A program made the translations under genes and the position numbers. This document shows, piece after piece, positions 1 to 8,356 of a stretch of 34,481 bases of DNA (position 1 is the stretch's first letter; every line of letters begins with the position of its first letter). Below the pieces are notes generated by a model. The model saw only the letters and a program-made list of their open reading frames with translations. It had not been told where the DNA came from and did no database searches. The DNA is from an uncultured Lachnospiraceae bacterium. GTDB taxonomy: Bacteria > Bacillota > Clostridia > Lachnospirales > Lachnospiraceae. The DNA lies in the NCBI GenBank assembly GCA_904395885.1, contig CAJFOF010000016.1, forward strand, positions 1 to 34,481, written 5' to 3'.

Positions 1-1293
1 TCGATCAGAACCTACACGTGAAATCTTGCCTTCTTCTTTTAACGTTTTTATGACGCGAGCTACTTTACGCGTACTGATTTCCAAAATCGAACTCAGCTCC
101 TTTGCTGTAGCATTTGGTTTTTGCGACAAAACTCTGATCATATTCTTTTCTATGCCATTTTCATTGCCACTATCACTGCCATTTTCATTGCCAATGGCAA
201 TGATCGGCATTTTCTGTGCATTTTCAAGTGGAAATACCACCTTTATAAAATGTTCCGATATCTCAAATATGTCTTTATGGTATGCTTTCAATATCCTGCT
301 CATTCCGGATCCAAGCTGTTCTACCAGTCCTACATCCTTGAATACACGCATCAGTTCTCTGTTCCTGGGCATACTGCTACAGCTAAAAAAATCATCAACA
401 CTTTGTCCGGGAATAAGGCCGCCATACGATGTCATCGTGATCCTGTCACTGAAAATCTCAAATACCGGAGGGATCTCCCTTGTGAAATCATTATGGACGA
501 TAGCATTGATGACGGCTTCTCTAAGCGCCACAGGATCAACCAGGTTCTTCTCTATCCTCGTTGTGCTTGTCACTTTGGTAAAGGTAATATTCTCAATCTT
601 CAGCTTATCCAAAACATTCTTTGTTGCCTTAATCAGAGAACAGTATCCATATTCCTCATTTTCTATCAGATCGACTTTATCCGCTCCGGCATATTTGGCA
701 ACTTTGATGGAGACACCATTCTCATCTGCTAACAGATACGCAATATAATTATATTTTCCATCCGGTGTATACAGTTCCAGACTGTTCGCAAAGTTCTGAT
801 TAAGCTCAAGGCCTCGTTCCTGGTAATATATCTTTAGTTGGGAGAAGCTCAGATCCTGCCGTGGAGAGAGTATATTTCGCAATGTTGTATGGATCCTTTT
901 CGCATATAGGTCATCAATCATTGCTGTTGTCATCGGTTGGGTAGATGTTCCGACCCTGGCAAAACATCCCGACGGAGACATCCCCTGACTTCTGATATAA
1001 TATGGCTTTTCCAGGCCGCTGGAAACTATAATCTTTATGACCGGAACATTCTCAATAATTTCCGTTACAATATCAAACAGCCCCATAGTAGATGGAAGAA
1101 TATTATTTTTGATACGATCCGCGATTTTTAACTGCGTCGCATCCAAATCCTTATTCATGAGAGGATGTCCATCATCGTCTAATCCAATATAAAGTACGCC
1201 GCCTTCCCGGTTATTCAGAAAAGCTACGATCTCTTTCTCCATTTTGTCATTTAAAATAGATTTAAATTCTGCCCGATTGCTTTCTTGCAACAC
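1..1293 (-). CDS. AlbA_2 / HATPase_c_4 putative transcriptional regulator (3' end cut by window edge)
   Basis: An open frame of 431 codons runs leftward from a GTG at 1293 to base 1 without a stop. GGAGG at 1305-1301 lies 7 bases upstream, and the GTG start gives MLQESNRAEFK, the usual opening of this family. Residues 5-115 look like a Schlafen-type AlbA_2 domain (EFKSIL, then FLNNREGGVLYIGLDDDG). Residues 255-355 resemble HATPase_c_4 (REAVINAIVHND, then GLVEQLGSGMSRI). Residues 383-431 form a winged-helix DNA-binding domain (TAKELSSILEISTRKVARVIKTL). Family members usually end 10-20 residues later, so little is missing. A low-complexity linker (365-382) holds two GNENG copies. The gene is more AT-rich than rlmD upstream and lies 34 bases after it. 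The ligand and targets of such proteins are mostly unknown; the role as a regulator is inferred from the domains. Confidence 0.85.
   Translation of the reverse strand, partial: MLQESNRAEFKSILNDKMEKEIVAFLNNREGGVLYIGLDDDGHPLMNKDLDATQLKIADRIKNNILPSTMGLFDIVTEIIENVPVIKIIVSSGLEKPYYIRSQGMSPSGCFARVGTSTQPMTTAMIDDLYAKRIHTTLRNILSPRQDLSFSQLKIYYQERGLELNQNFANSLELYTPDGKYNYIAYLLADENGVSIKVAKYAGADKVDLIENEEYGYCSLIKATKNVLDKLKIENITFTKVTSTTRIEKNLVDPVALREAVINAIVHNDFTREIPPVFEIFSDRITMTSYGGLIPGQSVDDFFSCSSMPRNRELMRVFKDVGLVEQLGSGMSRILKAYHKDIFEISEHFIKVVFPLENAQKMPIIAIGNENGSDSGNENGIEKNMIRVLSQKPNATAKELSSILEISTRKVARVIKTLKEEGKISRVGSDR
154..192 (-). repeat. Two direct repeats encoding GNENG in an interdomain linker
   Basis: The 15-base word gccattttcattgcc occurs at 154-168 and again at 178-192, a 24-base (8-codon) period. 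On the coding strand this gives GNENGSDS then GNENGIEK, between the HATPase-like and winged-helix domains of the leftward gene. The period is a multiple of three, so copy-number change would keep the frame. Confidence 0.8.
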
Positions 1294-1327
1294 CCAAACT
1301 CCTCCATTTAATCCCTACAATAGTTGG

Positions 1328-2704
1328 TTAATATCTTCTCTCCAGCTTCACCACACACTCACAATGCACCCCGCCCGGAAACATATCGCACCCTCTGACC
1401 CGCTTAACCTCATACCCCCGCTCCCCCAGGTACTTCACGTCCCGGGCCAGGGTGGCGGAGTTGCAGCTCACATAGACTACTTTCTGGGGCTGCATCTTCA
1501 CAATCGTGTCCAGGCAGACGGGGTCGCAGCCCTTTCTGGGCGGGTCCACTACGATCACGTCTGCGGGCATATGGTTGGCCTCGTACCAGGCGGGAAGCAC
1601 TTCCTCGGCCCTGCCTGTGAAAAACTCCACGTTCTCGATGGCGTTGAGCCTGGCATTGGCGCGGGCGTCCTCGATGGCCTGGGGGATGATCTCGACGCCC
1701 CAGACCTTCCTGGCCTTCTGCGCCAGGAAGAGAGAGATGGTGCCGATGCCGCAGTAGAGGTCCCAGACATTCTCATTCCCGGTAAGTCCGGCAAATTCCA
1801 GGGCAGTCTGGTACAGCCGCTGGGTCTGGACGGGATTGACCTGATAAAATGACAGGGGCGATATCTGGTAGCGGATGGGGCCTATCAGGTCTGTGATATA
1901 GCCGGGGCCGTAAAGGTTGACTACCTCCCGGCCCATGATCACGTTCGTCTTTTCGGTGTTGATATTGTAGGAAATACTGGTCATTCCAGGGATCTCCAGG
2001 AGGCGCTGCGCCAGCTCCTGGCTGTGGGGCAGCCTGCGGCCGTTAATGACCAGGCAGACCATCAGCTCCCCGGTGGCGAAGCCCTTGCGGATAAGAGCGT
2101 GGCGAACCAGTCCCCGATGGGCGGCCTCGTCGTAGGGCTCGATCCGGAATTCTTCCATAAATGCCTTTATGATCCGCAGGATCTCCCGGTTTTCTTCTAT
2201 TCCAAGAAGGCAGTCCTTCTGCTCGATGATGGCATGGGTCCGGCCTGCGTAGAAGCCGGTGATGATCCGGCCGTTCTTGTCTTTTCCAAAGGGGAACTGG
2301 GCCTTGTTCCGGTAGCGCCAGGGATCTTCCATCCCGATGATGGGTTCCATATCCTCCGGCTTAAAGTCCTTCAGGCCGCCGATCCGGCACAGATCATTGT
2401 AGATCTTCTTTTCCTTGAAAGCCAACTGGGCCTGATAATCCATGGCCTGGAGCTGACAGCCGCCGCACTGTCTGGCCACCGGGCATCTGGGCTCAACTCT
2501 GGCGGGGGAAGGGGTGAGCACTTCCACCAGCCGGGCGAAGCCGTAATGTTTCTTCATCTTCATGGCTCCGGCCCGGACCACATCGCCGATCACCGTATCT
2601 TTGATGAACCAGGTGTAGCCGTCGGTTTTTCCGATCCCGGCGCCCTCCTCGCTCATGTCCTCTATCTCAACGATAAATTCCTGATTTTTTTTCATAATCT
2701 CCAT
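1328..2704 (-). CDS. rlmD: 23S rRNA (uracil-C5)-methyltransferase, RlmD/RumA (TrmA family)
   Basis: The 458-aa product is a class I SAM-dependent methyltransferase that makes 5-methyluridine in 23S rRNA (U1939-type or U747-type site). An N-terminal TRAM RNA-binding domain covers about residues 5-65. A cysteine cluster, CPVARQCGGCQ, matches the iron-sulfur ligands of RumA. The SAM-binding segment is WDLYCGIGTISLFLA. The catalytic C-terminal motifs VVDPPRKGCDP and VSCNSATLARD carry the nucleophilic cysteine. Length is normal for the family. The ATG at 2704 has AGGA 10 bases upstream; the ATG 9 bases further in has GGAG too close to be its ribosome site. It lies 27 bases downstream of the YhaM-like gene and is probably co-transcribed with it. 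Firmicutes often carry several paralogues, so the exact uridine cannot be assigned from sequence alone. Confidence 0.93.
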   Translation of the reverse strand: MEIMKKNQEFIVEIEDMSEEGAGIGKTDGYTWFIKDTVIGDVVRAGAMKMKKHYGFARLVEVLTPSPARVEPRCPVARQCGGCQLQAMDYQAQLAFKEKKIYNDLCRIGGLKDFKPEDMEPIIGMEDPWRYRNKAQFPFGKDKNGRIITGFYAGRTHAIIEQKDCLLGIEENREILRIIKAFMEEFRIEPYDEAAHRGLVRHALIRKGFATGELMVCLVINGRRLPHSQELAQRLLEIPGMTSISYNINTEKTNVIMGREVVNLYGPGYITDLIGPIRYQISPLSFYQVNPVQTQRLYQTALEFAGLTGNENVWDLYCGIGTISLFLAQKARKVWGVEIIPQAIEDARANARLNAIENVEFFTGRAEEVLPAWYEANHMPADVIVVDPPRKGCDPVCLDTIVKMQPQKVVYVSCNSATLARDVKYLGERGYEVKRVRGCDMFPGGVHCECVVKLERRY

Positions 2705-2731
2705 ATATTCAGAATCCTGCCGTTTATTGCG

Positions 2732-3682
2732 TTATTTGTTGCCGGAGGTCTTGCGGATGTTGCTCTCCAGGAATTTGTTGTAACCCAGCCATCCTGTATT
2801 GTCGCCTCCAGCGTTCAATGCCTCCAACATAGTTTCCATTTTTGCGTCTGTATTGTCTGCAAAATTCAGCGCCAGTGCCTCGATCAGAGCCGGTTTTTTG
2901 GGTGAGCCAAATTCCAGTTCCCCATGATGGGCCAGAATGCAGTGCTTCAGCTCTGCCGCCAGGCGAGCCGGAAAGCCGGGCATGGTGCGGATCCTGGCTC
3001 CCACCATTTCCGTGCCGATGACAATGTGCCCCAGGAGCTGTCCGTCGTCTGTATAGTCATTTTCCGGGAATACGGAAAGCTCTTTCGTCTTGCCGATATC
3101 GTGAAAAATAGCTGCAGTTATCAGCAGATCCCGGTTGATGCCCGGATAGTAGGAAGCGTAGTATTCACACAGTTTGGTAACGCTCAGGGTGTGCTCCAGA
3201 AGGCCGCCTACAAAACCGTGGTGAACGCTCTTGGCCGCGGAGTGGAACTGGAAGGCCTTGGCAAATTCCTGGTCGTCAATGAAGAAGCTGCTGGCCAGCT
3301 TGTTCAGGTAAGGATTTTTGATCGATTTGATAATCGCTGTCAGTTCCTCATACATTTTTCCAATGTTCTTTTTGGACACCGGCAGGTAATCGGCAGGAAT
3401 GTACTCTTCCTCTCTTGCCTTGCGGATCCGGCGGATATTGAGCTGGTTGCTCCCCTGAAACACGTTGACGTCTGCATCTATGTAGACGTAGTCCATGGCC
3501 TCAAAGTTTCCCACTCCTGGAGAGCTGAGATCCCATATTTTCCCGTCTATGGTTCCGGTCTTGTCCTGAAGCACCAGATTCCCATACTCTTTTCCGGTTT
3601 TGGTTAACTGGATCTGTTTATTTTTGCATAAATATACTTCCGATACGTGCATTCCTTCCCGAAACATGTTGATATACTTCAT
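2732..3682 (-). CDS. yhaM: 3'-5' exoribonuclease YhaM-like (OB fold + HD domain)
   Basis: The 316-aa product matches Bacillus YhaM in length (about 314 aa) and layout. Residues 1-90 form an OB-fold nucleic-acid-binding domain (GNLVLQDKTGTIDGKIWD). Residues 140-290 form a metal-dependent HD domain, with HHGFVGGLLEHTLSV, IFHDIGKTKEL and later ILAHHGELEFGSP supplying the histidine/aspartate ligands. YhaM enzymes trim RNA 3' ends and can act on single-stranded DNA. The ATG at 3682 was chosen because AGGAG (3697-3693) lies 10 bases upstream; an in-frame GTG at 3703 would place that ribosome site inside the gene. It sits between the HtrA-like gene (80 bases upstream) and rlmD. In B. subtilis yhaM is beside yhaN and yhaO; here their homologues are at 21132-24044. 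Confidence 0.9.
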   Translation of the reverse strand: MKYINMFREGMHVSEVYLCKNKQIQLTKTGKEYGNLVLQDKTGTIDGKIWDLSSPGVGNFEAMDYVYIDADVNVFQGSNQLNIRRIRKAREEEYIPADYLPVSKKNIGKMYEELTAIIKSIKNPYLNKLASSFFIDDQEFAKAFQFHSAAKSVHHGFVGGLLEHTLSVTKLCEYYASYYPGINRDLLITAAIFHDIGKTKELSVFPENDYTDDGQLLGHIVIGTEMVGARIRTMPGFPARLAAELKHCILAHHGELEFGSPKKPALIEALALNFADNTDAKMETMLEALNAGGDNTGWLGYNKFLESNIRKTSGNK

Positions 3683-3748
3683 TTTCTTATTTCTCCTTTC
3701 CACCTATCCAGGACTAGCATTTTCGCCGCAAAATCCCCGGCGCTAAGA

Positions 3749-3773
3749 GAGCCAGGTGCGTATTACCTGGCTC
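3749..3773 (-). terminator. Hairpin overlapping the stop of the HtrA-like gene; weak terminator or mRNA 3' structure
   Basis: GAGCCAGGT (3749-3757) pairs perfectly with ACCTGGCTC (3765-3773) across a 7-base loop, and the TAA stop (3765-3763) lies inside the structure. On the leftward transcript the hairpin is followed by CTTAGCGCC rather than a U-run, so efficient intrinsic termination is doubtful. Transcription may continue into yhaM. Confidence 0.4.
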
Positions 3774-5100
3774 CTATGATTACTGGATATTCTAATTCCG
3801 TATATTCCTCTCTCCCGTAACGCTCTACTCTTACATTAATAGTCTGTCCTACCTCCAGCGCGTCTAGCTGCTCATTCCATTCAGCCATGGATGACACCGG
3901 ATTTCCGCCTAATTCTGTGATGATATCGCCTGCCTGAATGCCGGCCTGGTAAGCGGGGCTGTCGTCGATTGAGCGGGTCACATAGATGCCTGCAGGGAGC
4001 CCTTGCTCTATCTGCTGTTCTGTGACCTCCTGTCCCATAATCCCAAAGTAGGGAGCCTGGATTCCATTGGACAGTTTTTCCAAAATAGGCTTATAGTCTG
4101 AGATTGCCCTCACCGCCGTCACCCGGCTGTCTCCCTCTGGCTGGTAGTCATTGGTAGTCCAGCCTACGATACGGCCGTCCATATCAATCAGAAATGTACC
4201 CTTTTCTGCATTCCCTGGTGCGTCAACGTAGAAGAGACGGCTGATTCCGTCTGTCACCTGGACATTTCTGCGGATATAAGAAACCATTCCGTACCCAATG
4301 GATCGGGGATATCCTGCGGGACTGCCGATTGCTGTCAACAGATCTCCCTGACGGACTGTATGAGAATTCCCCAGCTCCAGAACTGTCATATCTGCCAGCG
4401 CCTCCTGGCTCAGGTCTGCCATCTGAATGCCGATAACAGCCAGTCCTGCTACGCTGTCCGAGCCGATGAGCTGGCCCGATACCATCTCATTTCCCTCTGT
4501 TGTGACCATGATAGAATCTGCCCCTGATACGGCCTCAATGGGCGTGAGGATCAGATATTCCAAGGGTGTCGTCGCTATCACGACGCCGGAATACTGTCCT
4601 GCCGTTTCGACCGGATTGTTAAACCAGTCGGTCTGGTGCTTCACTGCATTTACAGTGACGATTCCATGTCCTGCCTCTTCGGCATTGGTTCTCAGATTAT
4701 TAAACAATGCTTTTAAATCGTTTTCATTAAACTGATAGGATTCGATCTCACTCCGGATCAGTTCCTCCAGGTCTTCCTCTGCGGGCAGCCCCTCCTCTGA
4801 CTGAGGGACTGTGGTCTCCGGCTCAGGAGGAAGAGTCTCGGAATCCGTCGGTATGGTGACTGTAACCGTAGGCGACTCTGTGGTCTCATCTGTCAGGTAC
4901 CTTCTGGCAAAGGGCGCTGTAATGGCAAATGTCACCGCCGCTATAATACCAAAAAAAGCCGCAGAAAACAAAAGGGCTATGGCTCTTGCCGCCATCTGCC
5001 TTCGGGTTCTTGGTGGCTTTACAATCGTTTCTTTTATAAACTGACGTTTTTCCTTCGTCTCATTGTTCTTGGGTTCTTCGTGGCTGTTTCTGTCCGGCAC
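3763..5100 (-). CDS. Membrane-anchored HtrA-like pseudoprotease with C-terminal PDZ domain
   Basis: The 445-aa protein has a charged cytoplasmic tail (1-36), one membrane helix (about 37-62), an acidic/Thr/Pro-rich linker (70-115), a trypsin-like HtrA fold (145-345) and a PDZ domain (350-440, with SPAYQAGIQAGDIITELGG). The HtrA framework is clear (SGVVIA, AIGSPAGYP, DMDGRIVGW), but aligning the catalytic blocks by eye shows His replaced by Glu189 (LTPIEAV where TNNHVV is usual). Asp is replaced by Gly219 (SVAGLAVIGI) and Ser by Lys300 (GNAEKGTF where GNSGGP is usual). It therefore looks catalytically dead and may act as an extracytoplasmic scaffold or sensor; that role is inference. The GTG start at 5100 has GGAGG 7 bases upstream. 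A consensus promoter lies at 5131-5159, divergent from mutS2. Confidence 0.87.
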   Translation of the reverse strand: MPDRNSHEEPKNNETKEKRQFIKETIVKPPRTRRQMAARAIALLFSAAFFGIIAAVTFAITAPFARRYLTDETTESPTVTVTIPTDSETLPPEPETTVPQSEEGLPAEEDLEELIRSEIESYQFNENDLKALFNNLRTNAEEAGHGIVTVNAVKHQTDWFNNPVETAGQYSGVVIATTPLEYLILTPIEAVSGADSIMVTTEGNEMVSGQLIGSDSVAGLAVIGIQMADLSQEALADMTVLELGNSHTVRQGDLLTAIGSPAGYPRSIGYGMVSYIRRNVQVTDGISRLFYVDAPGNAEKGTFLIDMDGRIVGWTTNDYQPEGDSRVTAVRAISDYKPILEKLSNGIQAPYFGIMGQEVTEQQIEQGLPAGIYVTRSIDDSPAYQAGIQAGDIITELGGNPVSSMAEWNEQLDALEVGQTINVRVERYGREEYTELEYPVIIGAR

Positions 5101-5130
5101 AAGATTACCTCCTTCAGACGGCCTATCCCT

Positions 5131-5159
5131 ATTATAAGGTTTTCACGGTTTTTATGCAA
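5131..5159 (-). promoter_or_regulatory. Sigma-A promoter for the HtrA-like gene
   Basis: Reading leftward, TTGCAT (5159-5154) and TATAAT (5136-5131) are separated by exactly 17 bases, a near-consensus vegetative promoter. It lies about 30 bases upstream of the GTG start of the HtrA-like gene. Confidence 0.8.
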
Positions 5160-5186
5160 GAAAAAGATAGTAAATTATTGATTTTA

Positions 5187-5195
5187 TGGTATACT
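5187..5195 (+). promoter_or_regulatory. Extended -10 promoter for the mutS2 operon
   Basis: TGGTATACT is an extended -10 element (TGn plus TATACT). There is no good -35 hexamer 17 bases upstream, which is typical of extended -10 promoters. The predicted start lies about 20 bases upstream of the mutS2 ATG. Confidence 0.55.
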
Positions 5196-5220
5196 TTATA
5201 CAGGCTAATTGGAGGTATTT

Positions 5221-7632
5221 ATGAATCAAAAATCTTTGCAGACACTTGAATACAATAAAATTATCAGCCAACTGACCGAGTATGCCGTCTCCCCTCTGGG
5301 GAAGGCGCTCTGCGCCGGTCTGCTTCCTTCCTCCAATCTGGAGGAAATCGTACAGCGCCAGACAGAGACCAGTGATGCTCTTACCAGGGTTCGCCAGAAA
5401 GGCAGCGTCTCTTTTTCCGGTATTCGCGACATCAACGATTCTTTAAAACGGCTGGAGATCGGAAGTTCTCTCAGCATCACCGAGCTGCTGGCAGTCAGCT
5501 CCCAGCTGACTGCAGCCGCCCGCGCCAAGGCTTACGGGCGCCATGAAGAGTCGGAGCTCCCTGATGATTCCCTGGAAGGTCTGTTTGCTTCTCTGGAGCC
5601 TCTGACCCCCTTAAACAACGAGATTAAGCGATGCATCCTTTCAGAAGATGAGGTCAGCGATGACGCCAGTCCGGGGCTGCGCCACGTGCGCCGTCAGATG
5701 AAGGGGATCGGCGACAGGATCCACAGTCAGCTAAATTCGATCTTAAATTCCAGCCGCAGTTATCTGCAGGACGCCGTCATCACCATGAGGGACGGAAGGT
5801 ACTGCCTGCCGGTAAAGGCGGAATATAAAAATCAAGTGGCCGGGATGGTACACGATCAGTCCTCCACCGGTTCTACCCTTTTTATCGAGCCGATGGCCAT
5901 TATCCGGCTGAACAATGAACTCCGGGAACTGGAAATTCAGGAAAAGAAAGAAATCGAGGCAGTCTTGGCGGAACTCAGTAACCAGACAGCTCCCTATATC
6001 AATGAACTCGAGACAAATCAAAAGGTTCTTGCACAATTAGACTTTATCTTTGCCAGAGCCGCCCTCTCCCGCCACTACAATGGGAGTGAACCAAAATTTA
6101 ACACCCGCGGCTATATCCACATCAAAGACGGCCGACATCCCTTGCTGGATCCCCAGAAGGTGGTGCCGATCACAATCCGCCTGGGCGATGAGTTCGACCT
6201 GCTGATTGTCACCGGCCCCAACACCGGCGGCAAGACGGTCTCCCTGAAAACAGTAGGATTGTTTACCCTGATGGGACAGGCAGGACTTCACATTCCGGCC
6301 TTTGACGGTTCGGAGCTGGCCGTTTTCGACGATGTGTTTGCCGATATTGGAGACGAGCAAAGTATTGAACAGAGTCTGAGTACCTTTTCGGCTCATATGA
6401 CCAATATCGTCCGGATCCTGGCGGAAGCGGATTCCCGCTCCCTGTGCCTGTTCGACGAACTGGGAGCCGGGACAGACCCCACAGAGGGGGCAGCCCTGGC
6501 CATAGCGATTCTTACCTTCCTCCACAATATGAAATGCAGGACCATGGCGACCACCCACTACAGTGAGCTGAAAGTCTTTGCTTTGAGCACTCCCGGCGTG
6601 GAAAATGCCTGCTGTGAGTTTAACGTAGAGACCCTTCGGCCCACCTACCGGCTGCTGATCGGAATTCCCGGCAAGAGCAACGCCTTTGCCATCTCCAAAA
6701 AGCTGGGCCTCCCTGACTATATCATCGAGGATGCAAAAACTCACATTGAGAGCAATCAGGAGGACTTTGAGGATCTTCTGGCTCATCTGGAGGAGAGCCG
6801 CCTGACCATCGAAAAAGAGCAGGCGGAGCTGGCCGCCTACAAAAATGAAGTGGCCCAGTTAAAAGCCCGGCTGACTCAGAAGGAAGAGCGCCTGGAAGAG
6901 CGCCGCGAAAAGCTCCTTAGGAATGCTTCTGAAGAAGCTCAGCGCATCCTGCAGGAAGCCAAAGATACAGCCGACCAGACCATCAAAAACATCAATAAAC
7001 TGGCCGCAAGCTCCGGCATCGACCACAAGGCCCTGGAAGCGGAGCGCTCCAAACTGCGGGATCAGCTGAAATCTACCAGCGAAAAGCTGGCGCCCAAACA
7101 AAAGGGACCAAAACAGACCATCTCGCCCAAAAAACTGAAGATCGGCGACGGAGTCAAAGTCCTCAGCATGAATCTCAAAGGCACTGTCAGCACCCTTCCC
7201 AATGCCAAGGGTGATCTGTACGTCCAGATGGGCATCCTCCGCTCCCTGGTAAATATCAAGGATCTGGAGCTGCTCCATGAGCCGGACATCTCCGGCCCGG
7301 ACTTTGAGTCCGGAAAGGGCGGCATGAAGGCCGCGGGAGGCCGGAACAATACCGGCAGCGGCAAGATCAAGATGAGCAAATCCGCTACCATCTCTCCAGA
7401 GGTCAATCTCATCGGCATGACTGTCGACGAGGCGATCCCCGTGCTGGACAAATATTTAGACGACGCCTACCTGGCTCACCTTCCTCAGGTGAGGGTCGTC
7501 CACGGCCGCGGCACAGGCGCCTTGCGCGCCGGCGTCCATAAGCACCTGAAACGGCTGAAATATGTAAAAGACTTCCGTTTAGGTGAATTTGGTGAAGGTG
7601 ATTCCGGTGTTACAATCGTTACATTTAAGTAG
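5221..7632 (+). CDS. mutS2: Endonuclease MutS2 (MutS family ATPase with Smr domain)
   Basis: The 803-aa protein has the MutS2 layout: a helical core/clamp, a MutS ATPase with Walker A TGPNTGGKT (331-339) and Walker B LCLFDELGAGTDPTEGA, then TTHYSELK. A coiled-coil linker (about 515-640) and a C-terminal Smr nuclease domain with the HGRGTG motif follow. It lacks the MutS mismatch-recognition domain. The family has been linked to suppression of homologous recombination and, in Bacillus, to splitting collided ribosomes. The ATG at 5221 was chosen because GGAGG (5211-5215) lies 5 bases upstream; an in-frame TTG at 5209 would swallow that site. The first Smr motif reads LNLIGM where LDLRG or DLHG is common. 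It heads an operon with a two-component system 13 bases downstream. Confidence 0.95.
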   Translation: MNQKSLQTLEYNKIISQLTEYAVSPLGKALCAGLLPSSNLEEIVQRQTETSDALTRVRQKGSVSFSGIRDINDSLKRLEIGSSLSITELLAVSSQLTAAARAKAYGRHEESELPDDSLEGLFASLEPLTPLNNEIKRCILSEDEVSDDASPGLRHVRRQMKGIGDRIHSQLNSILNSSRSYLQDAVITMRDGRYCLPVKAEYKNQVAGMVHDQSSTGSTLFIEPMAIIRLNNELRELEIQEKKEIEAVLAELSNQTAPYINELETNQKVLAQLDFIFARAALSRHYNGSEPKFNTRGYIHIKDGRHPLLDPQKVVPITIRLGDEFDLLIVTGPNTGGKTVSLKTVGLFTLMGQAGLHIPAFDGSELAVFDDVFADIGDEQSIEQSLSTFSAHMTNIVRILAEADSRSLCLFDELGAGTDPTEGAALAIAILTFLHNMKCRTMATTHYSELKVFALSTPGVENACCEFNVETLRPTYRLLIGIPGKSNAFAISKKLGLPDYIIEDAKTHIESNQEDFEDLLAHLEESRLTIEKEQAELAAYKNEVAQLKARLTQKEERLEERREKLLRNASEEAQRILQEAKDTADQTIKNINKLAASSGIDHKALEAERSKLRDQLKSTSEKLAPKQKGPKQTISPKKLKIGDGVKVLSMNLKGTVSTLPNAKGDLYVQMGILRSLVNIKDLELLHEPDISGPDFESGKGGMKAAGGRNNTGSGKIKMSKSATISPEVNLIGMTVDEAIPVLDKYLDDAYLAHLPQVRVVHGRGTGALRAGVHKHLKRLKYVKDFRLGEFGEGDSGVTIVTFK

Positions 7633-7645
7633 ATAGGAGGTTTCC

Positions 7646-8356
7646 ATGGCAGAAAAACAAAAAATACTAATCGTAGACGACGATGCCAATATCGCTGAGC
7701 TGATTTCCCTTTATCTGGAAAAAGAGTGTTACGAGACCCAGATCGTAGGGGACGGCGAGGAAGCGCTCCGCGTATTCCCCATCTTTAAACCCAACCTGGT
7801 TCTTCTGGATCTGATGCTTCCTGGTATCGACGGTTATCAGGTATGCCGGGAGCTTCGCGCCACATCATCTGTCCCGATCATCATGCTCTCTGCAAAAGGG
7901 GAAATCTTTGACAAGGTTCTGGGACTGGAATTGGGCGCTGACGACTACATGATCAAGCCCTTTGACTCGAAAGAGCTGGTGGCACGAGTGAAAGCAGTCC
8001 TCCGGCGATATCAGGCCCCTGCGGCGCCCGCCGCTCCCTCCCTGGAGCAGCAGGGCAATTATGTGGAGTATCCGGATCTGATCGTAAACCTGACCAACTA
8101 CTCGGTTACCTATATGGGGCATTCCATAGAAATGCCCCCAAAAGAGCTGGAACTTTTATATTTTCTGGCTTCTTCACCCAATCAGGTTTTTACCAGAGAA
8201 CAGTTACTGGATAATATCTGGGGATACGAGTATATCGGAGATACCAGGACGGTGGACGTACATATCAAACGTCTCCGCGAGAAGATCAAAGACCACAAAA
8301 ACTGGGCCTTAACCACGGTCTGGGGAATCGGCTATAAATTCGAGGTGAAGCGATGA
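7646..8356 (+). CDS. OmpR/PhoB-family response regulator
   Basis: The 236-aa protein has a receiver domain (1-122) with acidic pocket D11-D13, phospho-acceptor Asp55 (LVLLDLMLPG), Ser82 and Lys104 (DDYMIKPF). A winged-helix DNA-binding domain (about 135-235) contains KELELLYFLASSPNQVF and the closing TVWGIGYKF. It is expected to bind DNA as a phosphorylated dimer. AGGAGG lies just upstream of the ATG. The gene starts 13 bases after mutS2 and overlaps the sensor kinase gene by 4 bases (ATGA), implying translational coupling and a cognate pair. The nearest targets may be the secreted paralogues downstream in the same operon; this is inference. Confidence 0.95.
   Translation: MAEKQKILIVDDDANIAELISLYLEKECYETQIVGDGEEALRVFPIFKPNLVLLDLMLPGIDGYQVCRELRATSSVPIIMLSAKGEIFDKVLGLELGADDYMIKPFDSKELVARVKAVLRRYQAPAAPAAPSLEQQGNYVEYPDLIVNLTNYSVTYMGHSIEMPPKELELLYFLASSPNQVFTREQLLDNIWGYEYIGDTRTVDVHIKRLREKIKDHKNWALTTVWGIGYKFEVKR

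Noticed and set aside
1244..2905. Long rightward open frames opposite rlmD and the YhaM-like gene
   Set aside because: They are mirror frames of well-recognised leftward genes, lack ribosome sites and show no domain-like sequence.
6037..6786. A 249-codon leftward frame inside mutS2
   Set aside because: It lies wholly opposite the conserved MutS2 ATPase and has composition typical of an antisense shadow.
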